A stretch of DNA of 45,285 nt from a virus. The notes under the pieces were generated by a model that was not told the origin of the DNA, made no database searches, and saw nothing but the letters and a program-made list of their open reading frames with translations. Positions 24,132 to 32,552 of the stretch are shown piece by piece. Each line of letters opens with the position of its first letter. Position 1 is the stretch's first letter. The translations under genes were made by a program, and so were the position numbers. Location: positions 1 through 45,285 of IMG/VR virus record IMGVR_UViG_3300031885_000034, one strand, 5' to 3'.

Positions 24132-24506
24132 TTGACGAGACACGATGCTGGAGTTTCAATGACGTTGAACTGTGACACGATAACATATGCGATGAACAGA
24201 CAGCTGATTTCAGCGCAGCTAGTATCTGCAACCGGGAGTGCCCCCCAGCTCGTTGAAGATATCGGTAAAATGGCTGAATCGTGTACAATCAAGGGAGTAA
24301 TCAAGACTCATACAGATTACGACCTCTTACTCACCGTCTGCAAAACTTGGCACGATTACGGAACCATCAAACTCACCTACACTTGGGCTGATACAACGAC
24401 GACGCTCTACGAAGGTTTCGTAGATAACTACTCGTGCACAAACTCCGCTGGAAATGTTGATTTATGGGACTTCGGCTTCACGCTCAGCGTCGGCGAGGAG
24501 AGATAA
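24132..24506 (+). CDS. Distal tail component candidate
   Basis: 124 residues. Lies between tape measure and hub. Strand-rich (CTIKGVIKTHTDYDLLL, LYEGFVDNYSC, FGFTLSVGEER). The TTG start has no good ribosome binding site, so translation may depend on coupling with the tape measure gene whose stop is 3 bases upstream. The true start may be a few codons earlier. Role by position: distal tail or baseplate hub partner. Confidence 0.5.
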   Translation: MTRHDAGVSMTLNCDTITYAMNRQLISAQLVSATGSAPQLVEDIGKMAESCTIKGVIKTHTDYDLLLTVCKTWHDYGTIKLTYTWADTTTTLYEGFVDNYSCTNSAGNVDLWDFGFTLSVGEER

Positions 24507-24509
24507 CTG

Positions 24510-25742
24510 ATGTCAGTTTACATCAAAGTGAACGGTGCAGCTGCCGACACACATCTGATAAGCATGAGCGCCGACAGCAGCGTTGCTGAGCGTTTACCCG
24601 TTGCACAAATCGTTGTCGACAACTCGGGCAACCTGGGTATTGGTCTCTATCACTCATTCGACGTGGTTGAAGTATGGTTCGGTTCCCGCGGAGCGGAGCA
24701 GCGCATATTTAAGGGCTACATCGAAGACATCGACCAAAACCACGAGCGGAGAAATATCACGCTTACGTGCCGAGGCTACGCTGTTCTGCTGGCAGACGCA
24801 ATGATTGACATCATCTCTTACAGCGGTAAAACATCGAGCTACATCGTCGACAATTTGCGCTCACTTTACGGGAAGGATGGAGATGGTGTTCAAATTATCA
24901 CCGGCACCAACATCCATGCGACAACCGACAGCATAACACGGTCAATCAAAGGTGCAGCTGCTTGGGATGCCATTCTTGACCTAGCCGTTGACCTGGGCTA
25001 CGATGCATGGGTAGACGATAATGCCGACTTACACTTCACCGTCAGAGCATTTGCTGACTGCGGTGTTACAATCAACACGAGCTCAAAGGTGTTTTCGGTT
25101 TCAGTTGGTGCGAAAGCTAGCCAAGCAATTAACAAGGTTATCGTCTACGGGGGCGGTTCGCCACAGGTTGTTGGTGTAGCCGACGACTACGCTTCCCAAC
25201 GCGACCTTGGCGCAGTAAAGACGCTCTTTCTGTTCGATGATTCATTGACTACGCAAGACTCCGTGAACACGAGGGCCGTGGCCGAGTTATCAAGAATTGT
25301 TGGAATGCCGACAAAGTATACAGTTGTTGGGATTGGTTTCGAAAGTGTTGTCGCCGGAAAGGTGGTAACAGTTGCTCTACCCAACTTCAGTATTCCCAGC
25401 GGTAAGTACTACTGCATGGAAGTGGTACATTCTGCGCCACCGAGCCAAACGACGCTGACGCTCTATGCTTACCACAGCACGCTTGAAGATGTTATACTCG
25501 ACATCATTAAGCAGCTTAGAAAGCAACGACAAGCTTCCCTGAGCGCGGCAATCAGCACAAGAGTACTTCGATTTCATGAACTGCTTAAACTGTCACCGAG
25601 ATTTCGTGTTTTCAAGAGAAGTCCGGGCACGGCATTTCTCGCGGAAGAGGTGAGCGGTTCGGCTACAGGATACGGAAGCACCGCATCACTTGGCAGAGGC
25701 GGATGCGGAAGTGAAACAGTTGTATATGACAGTGGAGCGTGA
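24510..25742 (+). CDS. Tail tip/hub protein
   Basis: 410 residues. Architecture resembles phage hub proteins of the gp27/XkdQ type: an N-terminal beta domain (DVVEVWFG, IFKGYIEDIDQNHERRNITLTCRG reported here only in part), then GYDAWVDDNADLHF, a conserved feature of this family, and a SKVFSVSVGAKASQAINKV segment. The C-terminal 80 residues are basic with a Gly-rich end (GYGSTASLGRGGCG). It would cap the tail tube and hold the fibres. GTGA overlap with the next gene. Confidence 0.75.
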   Translation: MSVYIKVNGAAADTHLISMSADSSVAERLPVAQIVVDNSGNLGIGLYHSFDVVEVWFGSRGAEQRIFKGYIEDIDQNHERRNITLTCRGYAVLLADAMIDIISYSGKTSSYIVDNLRSLYGKDGDGVQIITGTNIHATTDSITRSIKGAAAWDAILDLAVDLGYDAWVDDNADLHFTVRAFADCGVTINTSSKVFSVSVGAKASQAINKVIVYGGGSPQVVGVADDYASQRDLGAVKTLFLFDDSLTTQDSVNTRAVAELSRIVGMPTKYTVVGIGFESVVAGKVVTVALPNFSIPSGKYYCMEVVHSAPPSQTTLTLYAYHSTLEDVILDIIKQLRKQRQASLSAAISTRVLRFHELLKLSPRFRVFKRSPGTAFLAEEVSGSATGYGSTASLGRGGCGSETVVYDSGA

Positions 25743-26113
25743 TAAACTTGGTACTAACTAACAACGGATTGAACCAGCTGAGAGATTTGCTTGTCGGCGT
25801 AGCGACGACAAAAGCTGACCGCTTCAGTATGGGTACGAGTAGCACACCAGAGCTGGTAACTGACACACAGCTTGGTGCGGAATCGGCAATCACAAGAGCG
25901 GCCGGAGCTTACACAACACAAGACAAACAAGCTCTCCTGACCGCAACGGTTGGTACGTCTGACTGGACGGGAATCAATTTCAGAGAAGTTGGTGTATTCA
26001 ACGCAGCTGCCGCAGGAACGATGACAATGCGTCAGACGTTTGCTACGGTTAATAAACCAGCGAGTCCGAGTGTAACGTGGAGACTAGATTTTGCGTTGGA
26101 GCTGGGGCAATGA
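25739..26113 (+). CDS. Baseplate/tail-fibre adaptor protein
   Basis: 124 residues, GTG start overlapping the hub stop. NLVLTNNGLNQLRDLLVG followed by RFSMGTSSTPE and a GINFREVGVFN segment is a pattern seen in phage tail proteins that join fibres to the baseplate. The C-terminus TWRLDFALEL fits. It overlaps the first receptor-binding gene by 4 bases. Confidence 0.6.
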   Translation: MINLVLTNNGLNQLRDLLVGVATTKADRFSMGTSSTPELVTDTQLGAESAITRAAGAYTTQDKQALLTATVGTSDWTGINFREVGVFNAAAAGTMTMRQTFATVNKPASPSVTWRLDFALELGQ

Positions 26114-27111
26114 GAACCCTTGTGGAAGGCGATAAGGTCGGAGGATTACTTCTCGACAACCTTCTACGAGCACAGTCAAAGGTTGGTGTGATTCTCGGTG
26201 GAGACATATCAGCTGGTTCCGGCGATGCTGTCAATGTGCGAGGCGGGTATTGCACAAGACCTGGTGACCGAAAACTGTGGCGGATAGGTGCAGCAACAAA
26301 CCTGTCGCTCGGGTCGAGACATGCAACCTATACGAAGTGGGGAATCGTATGTGTAGATACTGCAAACAACGGTGCGAATGTTTCGGTGACATGGGGAACT
26401 GCTGCAGCAAACCCCGTTCTTCCATCTATCACTAATTCGGCATACCTACCGCTGGCGGCAATTAAGCTACCCCAAACTGCTGGTGGGGCGTTTACAATTT
26501 ATGACCTGATAGTCCCTTCGCCGATGCACGAAGACGGGTTTCACGAAGAATTTGCTTATAAGGATACAACTAACACTTGGACCGAATTTCTCGATGGTGG
26601 TATTGCCACCATCTATGAAGGAACGATTATGGCTTTGAATTCCGGCAATACGACTTATTCGTACTTAGTATCAAAGATTGCGTCTTATACCGTTTCGTTG
26701 GAATGGCAAAATCTCGTTCATGTTCGCGCAAGATTTAAAATGAACTCTACAGTTGACCACATCCACATCGGATTAACTTCGCTTGCCGCTACGCCTCCAA
26801 TGGCAGCAACAAATGGGTATGTTTCTTTTGAACGGGGAACCAGCTATTGGTGTCTTACAAATTGTAATGGGAGTGCCAGTTCAAGCGTACAGAGCACCGT
26901 TTCAACCGACGACTCTTGGCACACGTTGGATTTGCTGTGGTTGTCGGACAGAACGATGGTATGGTTTGATGGAGCATTTCTTTTAGAACACACCGCATAT
27001 GTGCCATCCGTAAGCACTGCCGAAAGAGTGTTTCTGCAAGCAGACGATACCATATATGGAGCATCAAACCTTTTTGTCGAATATGTGCAGGTGGTGAGCG
27101 ATTGGTGGTAG
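26110..27111 (+). CDS. Receptor-binding fibre, paralog 1
   Basis: 333 residues. The N-terminal anchor (about residues 1-150: MRTLVEGDKVGGLLLDNL, LLRAQSKVGVILGGDIS, then LAAIKLPQTAGGAFTIYD) is shared with the fibre at 28796 and partly with 27105. The C-terminal half (about 150-333) has a concanavalin A/LamG-like look (NLVHVRARFKMN, DDSWHTLDLLWLSDRTMVW, GAFLLEH). The ATG overlaps the previous stop. Likely binds a host surface glycan or protein. Confidence 0.7.
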   Translation: MRTLVEGDKVGGLLLDNLLRAQSKVGVILGGDISAGSGDAVNVRGGYCTRPGDRKLWRIGAATNLSLGSRHATYTKWGIVCVDTANNGANVSVTWGTAAANPVLPSITNSAYLPLAAIKLPQTAGGAFTIYDLIVPSPMHEDGFHEEFAYKDTTNTWTEFLDGGIATIYEGTIMALNSGNTTYSYLVSKIASYTVSLEWQNLVHVRARFKMNSTVDHIHIGLTSLAATPPMAATNGYVSFERGTSYWCLTNCNGSASSSVQSTVSTDDSWHTLDLLWLSDRTMVWFDGAFLLEHTAYVPSVSTAERVFLQADDTIYGASNLFVEYVQVVSDWW

Positions 27112-28793
27112 AAGCCAGATTCCGGGAAGGATGGTATGTTGATGCTCTGCTTATTAATCAGATTGCCAACGCGCAAGCCGGACGTGGCGTGTACCACGGT
27201 GGCGAAATACAACCTGTTGCCAGCGGCTTCGGAGGAGCACAGTCGTTTGATTCTTCACGACTCATCAATTGTGGTCACGACGCCAGATTTGATTTCACAA
27301 ACGACTTTACCCTCTCTGCTTGGATAAAGCCAACCAACGTTACTGGTTACAAAGGCATTATTTCGAAAGAGGTTGGAACAACCGATGTGGAAGGAAACTA
27401 CTACATGATGTTGATAGCAAACCATGTTCGCTTCTTTATCTACTATGGCACGGATTTGCACAAAGGTTTTGATACCGTCGGAGCGGTTCTTGCCGGGGTG
27501 TGGACACATGTAGTTGCGCGGAGAAGCGGAAGCACCATAAATGTGTTTATCAACAATGTAAAAGACGCGAATACAGACACGCTTGTTGGAACCCTTGCTA
27601 CAACGACCGATGATGTAAAGATTGGCCTTCAAGAGATTTGGCCTTCGTATTACTACTTCGTTGGTAGCATCGACGAAATACAGATGTACAACGTTGCTCT
27701 AACCGATGTCGAGGTCACAAGCCTATATCAAACTGGTTACGCCGGGACAACCGTCCCAATAGCGTGGTATGATATGGAACATACACGACTCAACAAGATG
27801 CAGAATTTTGTCGACGAATCCGGTAACAGCGATGGAACAATAACTGGATGCACAGCTAGTGCTGGTGGTGTACAGGCAGACGGAGTTAAAGCTGTTCAAG
27901 CATTCATTCGCGGTGCCGATGGCAAGTTAAAAGCATCCACTTGGACTGCTGATTTGGCTCTTCCTCCGAGACATTTAACATCCCCGAGATACAACCTTGC
28001 TTACATCAGAGCAAGTGACAAAACCCCTGCCCTCTCTTATGTGAGTCCGAGCACTTCTCCGGTCTTAGCACATCCAGCTACAACCACGGCGGACTATGCG
28101 CTTGCATCAATTTATCAGCCCGGGGTTGGGAACGGCGGACTTATTGTAGAAGACTTGCGGATGAATCCGTTGTTAGATATGACAGGCTTACGGGATTGCT
28201 TTCAAATGATTCCGGCATCAACACGGTGGGTCATAAACACAGCCGGTTCATCTTCCGTATTAGTGCTCCAGGGACTCACAGATGTATCCAGTTATGCTGG
28301 CACCTCGGACTACGCTGCAATCGAATCAAGAGTTTCTGGTAACGCCATCCTACAATGGGACATGAGTACAAACCCTCTGTTCTATATGCGGTGGCTCGTC
28401 AAAGTGGCTACGCCAACCGCAACTACCCCGAACGCATGGTTTGGTTTTGGTATAGGTGCGGCGGCGACAACCGAAGCTACATCTCACATCGCGTTCAAGC
28501 TTACAGGCGGGAGCTGGTATCTTAGCAACAATAATGGCGGAGATGAAACAAATTTGCTTCTCATGGCTGAAAACACTAATGACAGCGATTGGCATGTTTT
28601 CGAGGTTTTCCGTCTGTTAGACGATGACGATAGTGGCTACAAATCTGTTGCATACATCGACGGTGTATATAAGGGTCAAAATCGGTGGAACATGCCAACC
28701 GAAACGTTGAAGATTGGGGCGAAATGTTTGGGTGTAGGCGGCCAAGCCCATCTCATGCTGCGAAATCTTAAGCTCATCACACAGGAGGAGTAA
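27105..28793 (+). CDS. Receptor-binding fibre, paralog 2 with LamG domain
   Basis: 562 residues. After a short anchor (GWYVDALLINQIANAQAGRG, GGEI) comes a LamG-like lectin domain (about residues 45-215: RFDFTNDFTLSAWIKPTN, GSIDEIQMYNVALTDVEV). A second lectin-like domain lies at the C-terminus (NPLFYMRWLVKVATP, DSDWHVFEVFRLLDDDD, VAYIDGVYKG). The GTG at 27105 or TTG at 27102 can start it inside the end of paralog 1. The anchor is shorter than in its two neighbours. Confidence 0.7.
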   Translation: MVEARFREGWYVDALLINQIANAQAGRGVYHGGEIQPVASGFGGAQSFDSSRLINCGHDARFDFTNDFTLSAWIKPTNVTGYKGIISKEVGTTDVEGNYYMMLIANHVRFFIYYGTDLHKGFDTVGAVLAGVWTHVVARRSGSTINVFINNVKDANTDTLVGTLATTTDDVKIGLQEIWPSYYYFVGSIDEIQMYNVALTDVEVTSLYQTGYAGTTVPIAWYDMEHTRLNKMQNFVDESGNSDGTITGCTASAGGVQADGVKAVQAFIRGADGKLKASTWTADLALPPRHLTSPRYNLAYIRASDKTPALSYVSPSTSPVLAHPATTTADYALASIYQPGVGNGGLIVEDLRMNPLLDMTGLRDCFQMIPASTRWVINTAGSSSVLVLQGLTDVSSYAGTSDYAAIESRVSGNAILQWDMSTNPLFYMRWLVKVATPTATTPNAWFGFGIGAAATTEATSHIAFKLTGGSWYLSNNNGGDETNLLLMAENTNDSDWHVFEVFRLLDDDDSGYKSVAYIDGVYKGQNRWNMPTETLKIGAKCLGVGGQAHLMLRNLKLITQEE

Positions 28794-28795
28794 TC

Positions 28796-29806
28796 ATGCG
28801 CTGGTTTGCTGAAGGGGATAAGCTAAGCGCAGTTTACGTAAACAGCCTGTTAAAAGCTCAGAGCGGAACCGGCGTGGGCATCGGAGGAGAGATTGGTCTC
28901 GTTTCTGGTGACGATGTATACGTTCACACAGGAGCAGTTCTTCGAAAGCGTGCGAGTGTGTTAGAAATCATTCCATCATCAACCAGCTACTCAGGTGGAA
29001 CAAGGGACGCGACAAACCCGAGACGGAATCTCATCATTTACGATGTCAGTGCTGGAACGATTGGGAGGGTAGATGGAACCCCTGCCGTGATACCCGAATG
29101 TCCGGCTTTAAGTGATAACGAAGACATCGTGCTGGCTGAAATCTACCTCCCTCAAACAGCTGGCGGTTCGATGGTAATTTATGATGCGCGAGCTTTCGTG
29201 CCTAAACCCTGTTGCTCAACGTTTTTCGAAGAGTATGAGAACACCGACGAAACAAACCTTTGGGAGCAGAGGAATAGCACCAATCCAGGTACGTTCACAT
29301 TCAACACGAATACCGTGTTCAAGATGATACGATATAACGGGGGCGGCGAATGGTGTGCTCATATTTCGAGGTTTGCGATGCCGTCGAGTAGTATGTACTA
29401 TAGTGCGCTCTGGTTGAGAGGATTCGTTAAGTTTCACGACAACGTGAGCAACAAGTATGTTGGCTTTTGGAAAGATACCGCTGGACAACCGTATATTGGC
29501 GGTGCAGGAGAAGCTGCAGTCTTCTTTTGGCAAAATACGGATGTGTGGTCTCTTTCCTCTATCGACGGTGGAAGTCCGACCACACAGAATGGTGGAAGCA
29601 CAGATACGAGCTGGCATAAGTTTGACCTTGTGGTTTCATCTGGTGCCAGCGGACGAGCCGGTCTTTGGGTTGATGGAGTATTTTCTGTTCAGCTTACAAG
29701 CGTCTGCCCAACAGATTTCGTCAAAAAGATATGCGTAGCGGATGAGGCAGGCGGAACAAGTGGGATGAGTTTCCAGCATCTCGAACTGCTCCACAGTTCG
29801 TTTTGA
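28796..29806 (+). CDS. Receptor-binding fibre, paralog 3
   Basis: 336 residues with GGAGGAG before the ATG. The anchor MRWFAEGDKLSAVYVNSL, LKAQSGTGVGIGGEI and LAEIYLPQTAGGSMVIYD is closest to paralog 1, while the C-terminal lectin-like half is divergent (TSWHKFDLVVSSGASG, AGLWVDGVF). Conserved anchors with divergent tips are typical of interchangeable receptor-binding proteins. Last gene of the long plus-strand block. Confidence 0.7.
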   Translation: MRWFAEGDKLSAVYVNSLLKAQSGTGVGIGGEIGLVSGDDVYVHTGAVLRKRASVLEIIPSSTSYSGGTRDATNPRRNLIIYDVSAGTIGRVDGTPAVIPECPALSDNEDIVLAEIYLPQTAGGSMVIYDARAFVPKPCCSTFFEEYENTDETNLWEQRNSTNPGTFTFNTNTVFKMIRYNGGGEWCAHISRFAMPSSSMYYSALWLRGFVKFHDNVSNKYVGFWKDTAGQPYIGGAGEAAVFFWQNTDVWSLSSIDGGSPTTQNGGSTDTSWHKFDLVVSSGASGRAGLWVDGVFSVQLTSVCPTDFVKKICVADEAGGTSGMSFQHLELLHSSF

Positions 29807-29906
29807 AGAGCAAATTCGCGAATATTAGAACAACGCCCTCGTGGATGTGCGTGTCTGAATGAAATGGTCTGCACCAAATAGCATTTCTTCGGCCAGAAAC
29901 AACGGG

Positions 29907-30002
29907 CACCTTAAGAACTCATGGAGAACATGAGACAGTCTGGTGGATGTAAATTGATACTAACCGCCCCGAGTTCTTTTGTAGAACTCAAAGGAACAAG
30001 GT
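29907..30002 (+). ncRNA. Repeated structured RNA-like element, copy B
   Basis: Counterpart of 133-227. Closing stem ACCTT (29908-29912) / AAGGT (29998-30002). Hairpin CTCATG (29918-29923) / CATGAG (29929-29934) with loop GAGAA at the same position as copy A. A second hairpin GAGTTCT (29971-29977) / AGAACTC (29983-29989) is specific to this copy. The final 19 bases are identical to copy A. It lies in the convergent gap between the plus fibre operon and the minus operon, the place where a 3' end or processed RNA would be expected. No coding potential is visible in 29807-30038. Confidence 0.5.
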
Positions 30003-30038
30003 CGTTTGTCTGAGCAAAAAGAAGGACCGGAAAGAGTT

Positions 30039-30326
30039 TCAAGGTTTCGGAGATATCTTGCCGAAGTTGGCTTCGATACCTTTCACCATGCGATACAACC
30101 CGAAGACCTCTTGAAGGATGTCCATGTCTTCAGCGTTGCTTACTTCGGTACGAGGTTCAGGAACCTCTCTAAGTGCTTTCGCACCAAGATAGAGTGCTTG
30201 TGAAAGGATGAAGCTTCCTCTCTGTGACTCTAGCATGTTCATAGCGTGGTTCTTCTTCTGCTTATCTGTCATCTGGTCCCAGTTCGCTGGTTTCATGTTT
30301 TCACCACTGTTTGTCGGAACGGACAT
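30039..30326 (-). CDS. Small protein of unknown function, last gene of the minus operon
   Basis: 95 residues. ATG with GGGAGAG upstream on the minus strand. Contains MTDKQKKNHAMNMLESQRG and a helical C-terminus. No zinc motif, unlike its operon neighbours. Overlaps the upstream gene by 34 bases. Confidence 0.55.
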   Translation of the reverse strand: MSVPTNSGENMKPANWDQMTDKQKKNHAMNMLESQRGSFILSQALYLGAKALREVPEPRTEVSNAEDMDILQEVFGLYRMVKGIEANFGKISPKP

Positions 30327-30688
30327 CTGACTCTCCCAGTTCCGAGATATTCAACGCACGGCTCTTCATCATAGCTCTGCGACTCAAATGCACACCCGAT
30401 ACATTCGCATTCTCTTGGCGGGTTGTTAACCCGGGTAGTACACGAATTTATGGCTGGCTGGCTTGGAAAATCTTTTCCATAGTCTGCTGGTGGCCAACAG
30501 TGCTTCAACAGCTCACACTTTCCGCAGATGTCGTTGTTGTATGCACCCGAATGTGAGCAGTGAGAATAGACAAAATGTCTCGTTGTGTAGAGTTCATCCT
30601 GCAGCTGCTTCACCCAGACGGTCAGGTTGTTGATGCGCTCCGTCAGACTCTGGTCTAACGCTTTGATAAGCTCCGTCTCCGGCATCAT
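30293..30688 (-). CDS. Cysteine-rich small protein
   Basis: 131 residues. A helical N-terminus (ALDQSLTERINNLTVWVKQL) is followed by many cysteines (HCSH, CGKCELLKHC, CECIGC, RCPF), probably two metal sites. ATG overlaps the upstream gene's stop. Possible zinc or iron-sulfur protein. Unknown role. Confidence 0.55.
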   Translation of the reverse strand: MMPETELIKALDQSLTERINNLTVWVKQLQDELYTTRHFVYSHCSHSGAYNNDICGKCELLKHCWPPADYGKDFPSQPAINSCTTRVNNPPRECECIGCAFESQSYDEEPCVEYLGTGRVRCPFRQTVVKT

Positions 30689-30888
30689 GCCTTCGCCTTC
30701 CTGAGCGTTCTGAACGTTCTTGGCACCATCGGGTCAACGGAGTACGGGAACGGTGCAACCATCTTCATGTGACGCTCGCAGTACCACATCCCGCTCTCAA
30801 CGCTTTGATACGTTCCTTTGTCCGGACATCTGAGGATGAATGGTGGGAAGGATGTGAACACACGACTCTGGCATCTGTGCTCAATCAT
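30685..30888 (-). CDS. Small zinc-binding protein
   Basis: 67 residues. HRCQSRVF, LRCPDKGTY and WYCERHMKM give three cysteines and several histidines. Start ATG overlaps the upstream stop. The upstream gene's last codons (GHEEKVEE) carry its ribosome binding site, GGAGAAGGTGGA. Confidence 0.55.
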   Translation of the reverse strand: MIEHRCQSRVFTSFPPFILRCPDKGTYQSVESGMWYCERHMKMVAPFPYSVDPMVPRTFRTLRKAKA

Positions 30889-31184
30889 TCTTCCACCTTC
30901 TCCTCATGACCGCTTATCCACTCGTTACATTTAGGGCAATACCAACCAAAGTCCCACTCCGCCATTGGTGGTCTAGTCGCCCCGCTCCCGCACTTTGGGC
31001 ACTTCACTACGTCATCTCCCACCGTACTAACCGCGGTGCCGGTCTTCTTGCTTTCTGTTATCACTCTCTCACTCCTGTTCAGCTCAGCTGTCTTCTCCGC
31101 CAGATATTTCTCCTGCGCGTCTTGCTCTTCATCTGTCATCAGCCGCTCCAGCAGCCCACTGTATGTCGGTCGGCGATATCCCAT
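30885..31184 (-). CDS. Zinc-ribbon protein of the CPKCGS...GHEEKV family
   Basis: 99 residues. A charged helical N-terminal half (EEQDAQEKYLAEKTAELN) and a C-terminal ribbon CPKCGSGATRPP ... WYCPKCNEW ending GHEEKVEE. The same start and end motifs occur in the plus-strand genes at 37481, 37816, 41380 and 41580, so this is a family spread over both early blocks. GGTGAG precedes the ATG. Confidence 0.65.
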   Translation of the reverse strand: MGYRRPTYSGLLERLMTDEEQDAQEKYLAEKTAELNRSERVITESKKTGTAVSTVGDDVVKCPKCGSGATRPPMAEWDFGWYCPKCNEWISGHEEKVEE

Positions 31185-31188
31185 CTAC

Positions 31189-31857
31189 TCACCTTGCGTT
31201 CTGAATCTGCTCGATGATTCCCTGCAGCTCTTCATCAACCCTTGCCTGCGTGTTCTCATCCGTCTCTGCGCTGAGGTTTTCAAGCGTTTTTCGGATGATG
31301 GCTTCCTTCTCGCCGAGGTCTTGTGGTGGAAGAACCTTCGGCTCATCGCTATCAGCTGCGGCAGCACAGGCTTCAGCATAAGCATCATCTATCCCTTCGC
31401 CTATTTGGTCCGCGAGCTCCTGCTCAATCTCTTCCCGAATGGAGGTTTCATCCACCTCAACATCGATGTCTTCAAGGTTCGATATCCAGCCGTCGAGCTC
31501 ATCTATCCGCTCTTGGAGCATCTGACCCGAACTTGAAGACTCTTGTAACTGCTCAGGCATGTTCTCTAGTTTCTCTTCCTGCTCGGTCTTTAGGTCCTCA
31601 AGCTGAGACTTGATGCTTTCAAGCTCATCAACGACGTTCGTTACATCGAGCTTGTCAATCTGTTCCTCGATGTTCATGATGGTTCGCTCATACTCGCTTC
31701 CGGTGAGCTGCTGTGGCTTCGGAGGTATGAGACTAATATATGTCGGTCCGAAGTTGAACGCCCACCAGTAGTAGCTCGAGCCGGCTGGAATTTCCTGGCC
31801 GGTGAAGCTGTCCTTGTATGCTTTCCTGCTCTTCTTCACGAAGTGTGCTTGTGTCAT
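31189..31857 (-). CDS. Acidic coiled-coil protein
   Basis: 222 residues. The N-terminus (residues 1-40: KKSRKAYKDSFTGQEIPAG, YYWWAFNFGP) resembles a small phage module with a YYWW core. The rest is a long acidic coiled coil (IDKLDVTNVVDELESIKSQL, EEIEQELADQIGEGIDD). I take the ATG at 31857 because GGTGAG lies just upstream. A GTG at 31866 is possible. Function unknown. Perhaps a nucleic-acid-mimic or scaffold-like early protein. Confidence 0.55.
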   Translation of the reverse strand: MTQAHFVKKSRKAYKDSFTGQEIPAGSSYYWWAFNFGPTYISLIPPKPQQLTGSEYERTIMNIEEQIDKLDVTNVVDELESIKSQLEDLKTEQEEKLENMPEQLQESSSSGQMLQERIDELDGWISNLEDIDVEVDETSIREEIEQELADQIGEGIDDAYAEACAAAADSDEPKVLPPQDLGEKEAIIRKTLENLSAETDENTQARVDEELQGIIEQIQNAR

Positions 31858-31858
31858 T

Positions 31859-32167
31859 TCACTCACCCCCAGCTGGTTGCGAAGCCTGGTAGCACGGAGG
31901 ATTTGCGTTTAGCTTCTCGACGAGGAAGTAGATTGCTTCAGCTCGAGCCTCATCGATGTTGCCACATCGCTTTTCCTTGTACAGGTCATCCTGGATGATG
32001 TCGCCATCCTTTACCCAGTGAAGAGCGTAGCCCCAGCTCTTCGAACCGCTAACATCCATGTTCTCACGGATGAGCTTGTTTGCATTCTTCCAGCCCAGCT
32101 TTGCTCGAAGTTCCTTTTTGGCTTCCTGAAGCATGATGTGGCAGAATGCGTCGTTGACTTCACTCAT
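31859..32167 (-). CDS. Small protein of unknown function
   Basis: 102 residues. GGAGGTG precedes the ATG, which overlaps the upstream stop. Mixed helical sequence (CHIMLQEAKKELRAKLGWKN, EARAEAIYFLVEKLN). No family recognised. Confidence 0.55.
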   Translation of the reverse strand: MSEVNDAFCHIMLQEAKKELRAKLGWKNANKLIRENMDVSGSKSWGYALHWVKDGDIIQDDLYKEKRCGNIDEARAEAIYFLVEKLNANPPCYQASQPAGGE

Positions 32168-32388
32168 GCCAACACCTCCTCAACGGGCCTCACACCAGCC
32201 AGGTCTCTGAGCTCCTTTGAAACTGCTATTCCAAGGAAGAGGTATGCATCAACGATGTTGCAGAACCCTTTATGGTCAAGCTTTGCGAACTCCCTCATGT
32301 TCTTCGCTCCGCTGGCTTCCATCGCTTCGACGCCCTTCTTGAGCTGCTCAAGAACGTCGTCTCTGCTTTTCACCAGAAACATGCTCAT
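32164..32388 (-). CDS. Small protein of unknown function
   Basis: 74 residues, mostly helical (VLEQLKKGVEAMEASGAKNM, FCNIVDAYLFLGIAVSKEL). ATG overlaps the upstream stop. Could be a small DNA-associated early protein. No evidence beyond context. Confidence 0.5.
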   Translation of the reverse strand: MSMFLVKSRDDVLEQLKKGVEAMEASGAKNMREFAKLDHKGFCNIVDAYLFLGIAVSKELRDLAGVRPVEEVLA

Positions 32389-32552
32389 GCCTTCACCTTC
32401 TTGAAGTTCGTCATCTTGCCATCTGCATCACAGCAGTCATCGCACCAGCTTGCATGTCCGATGTGTTGGCAGTCACAGCACTTGTAGCCCTTTGTTGCTT
32501 CAGCTTGCATCTTGTTCAGCTCAGCCTCCGTGAACTCATTGCCGGTGCTCAT
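32385..32552 (-). CDS. Micro zinc-ribbon protein
   Basis: 55 residues. YKCCDCQHIGHASWCDDCC gives two cysteine pairs. I choose the ATG at 32552 because GAAGGTGA is placed correctly upstream and the ATGA overlap with the preceding gene matches the operon style. A GTG at 32573 is less likely. Confidence 0.6.
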   Translation of the reverse strand: MSTGNEFTEAELNKMQAEATKGYKCCDCQHIGHASWCDDCCDADGKMTNFKKVKA

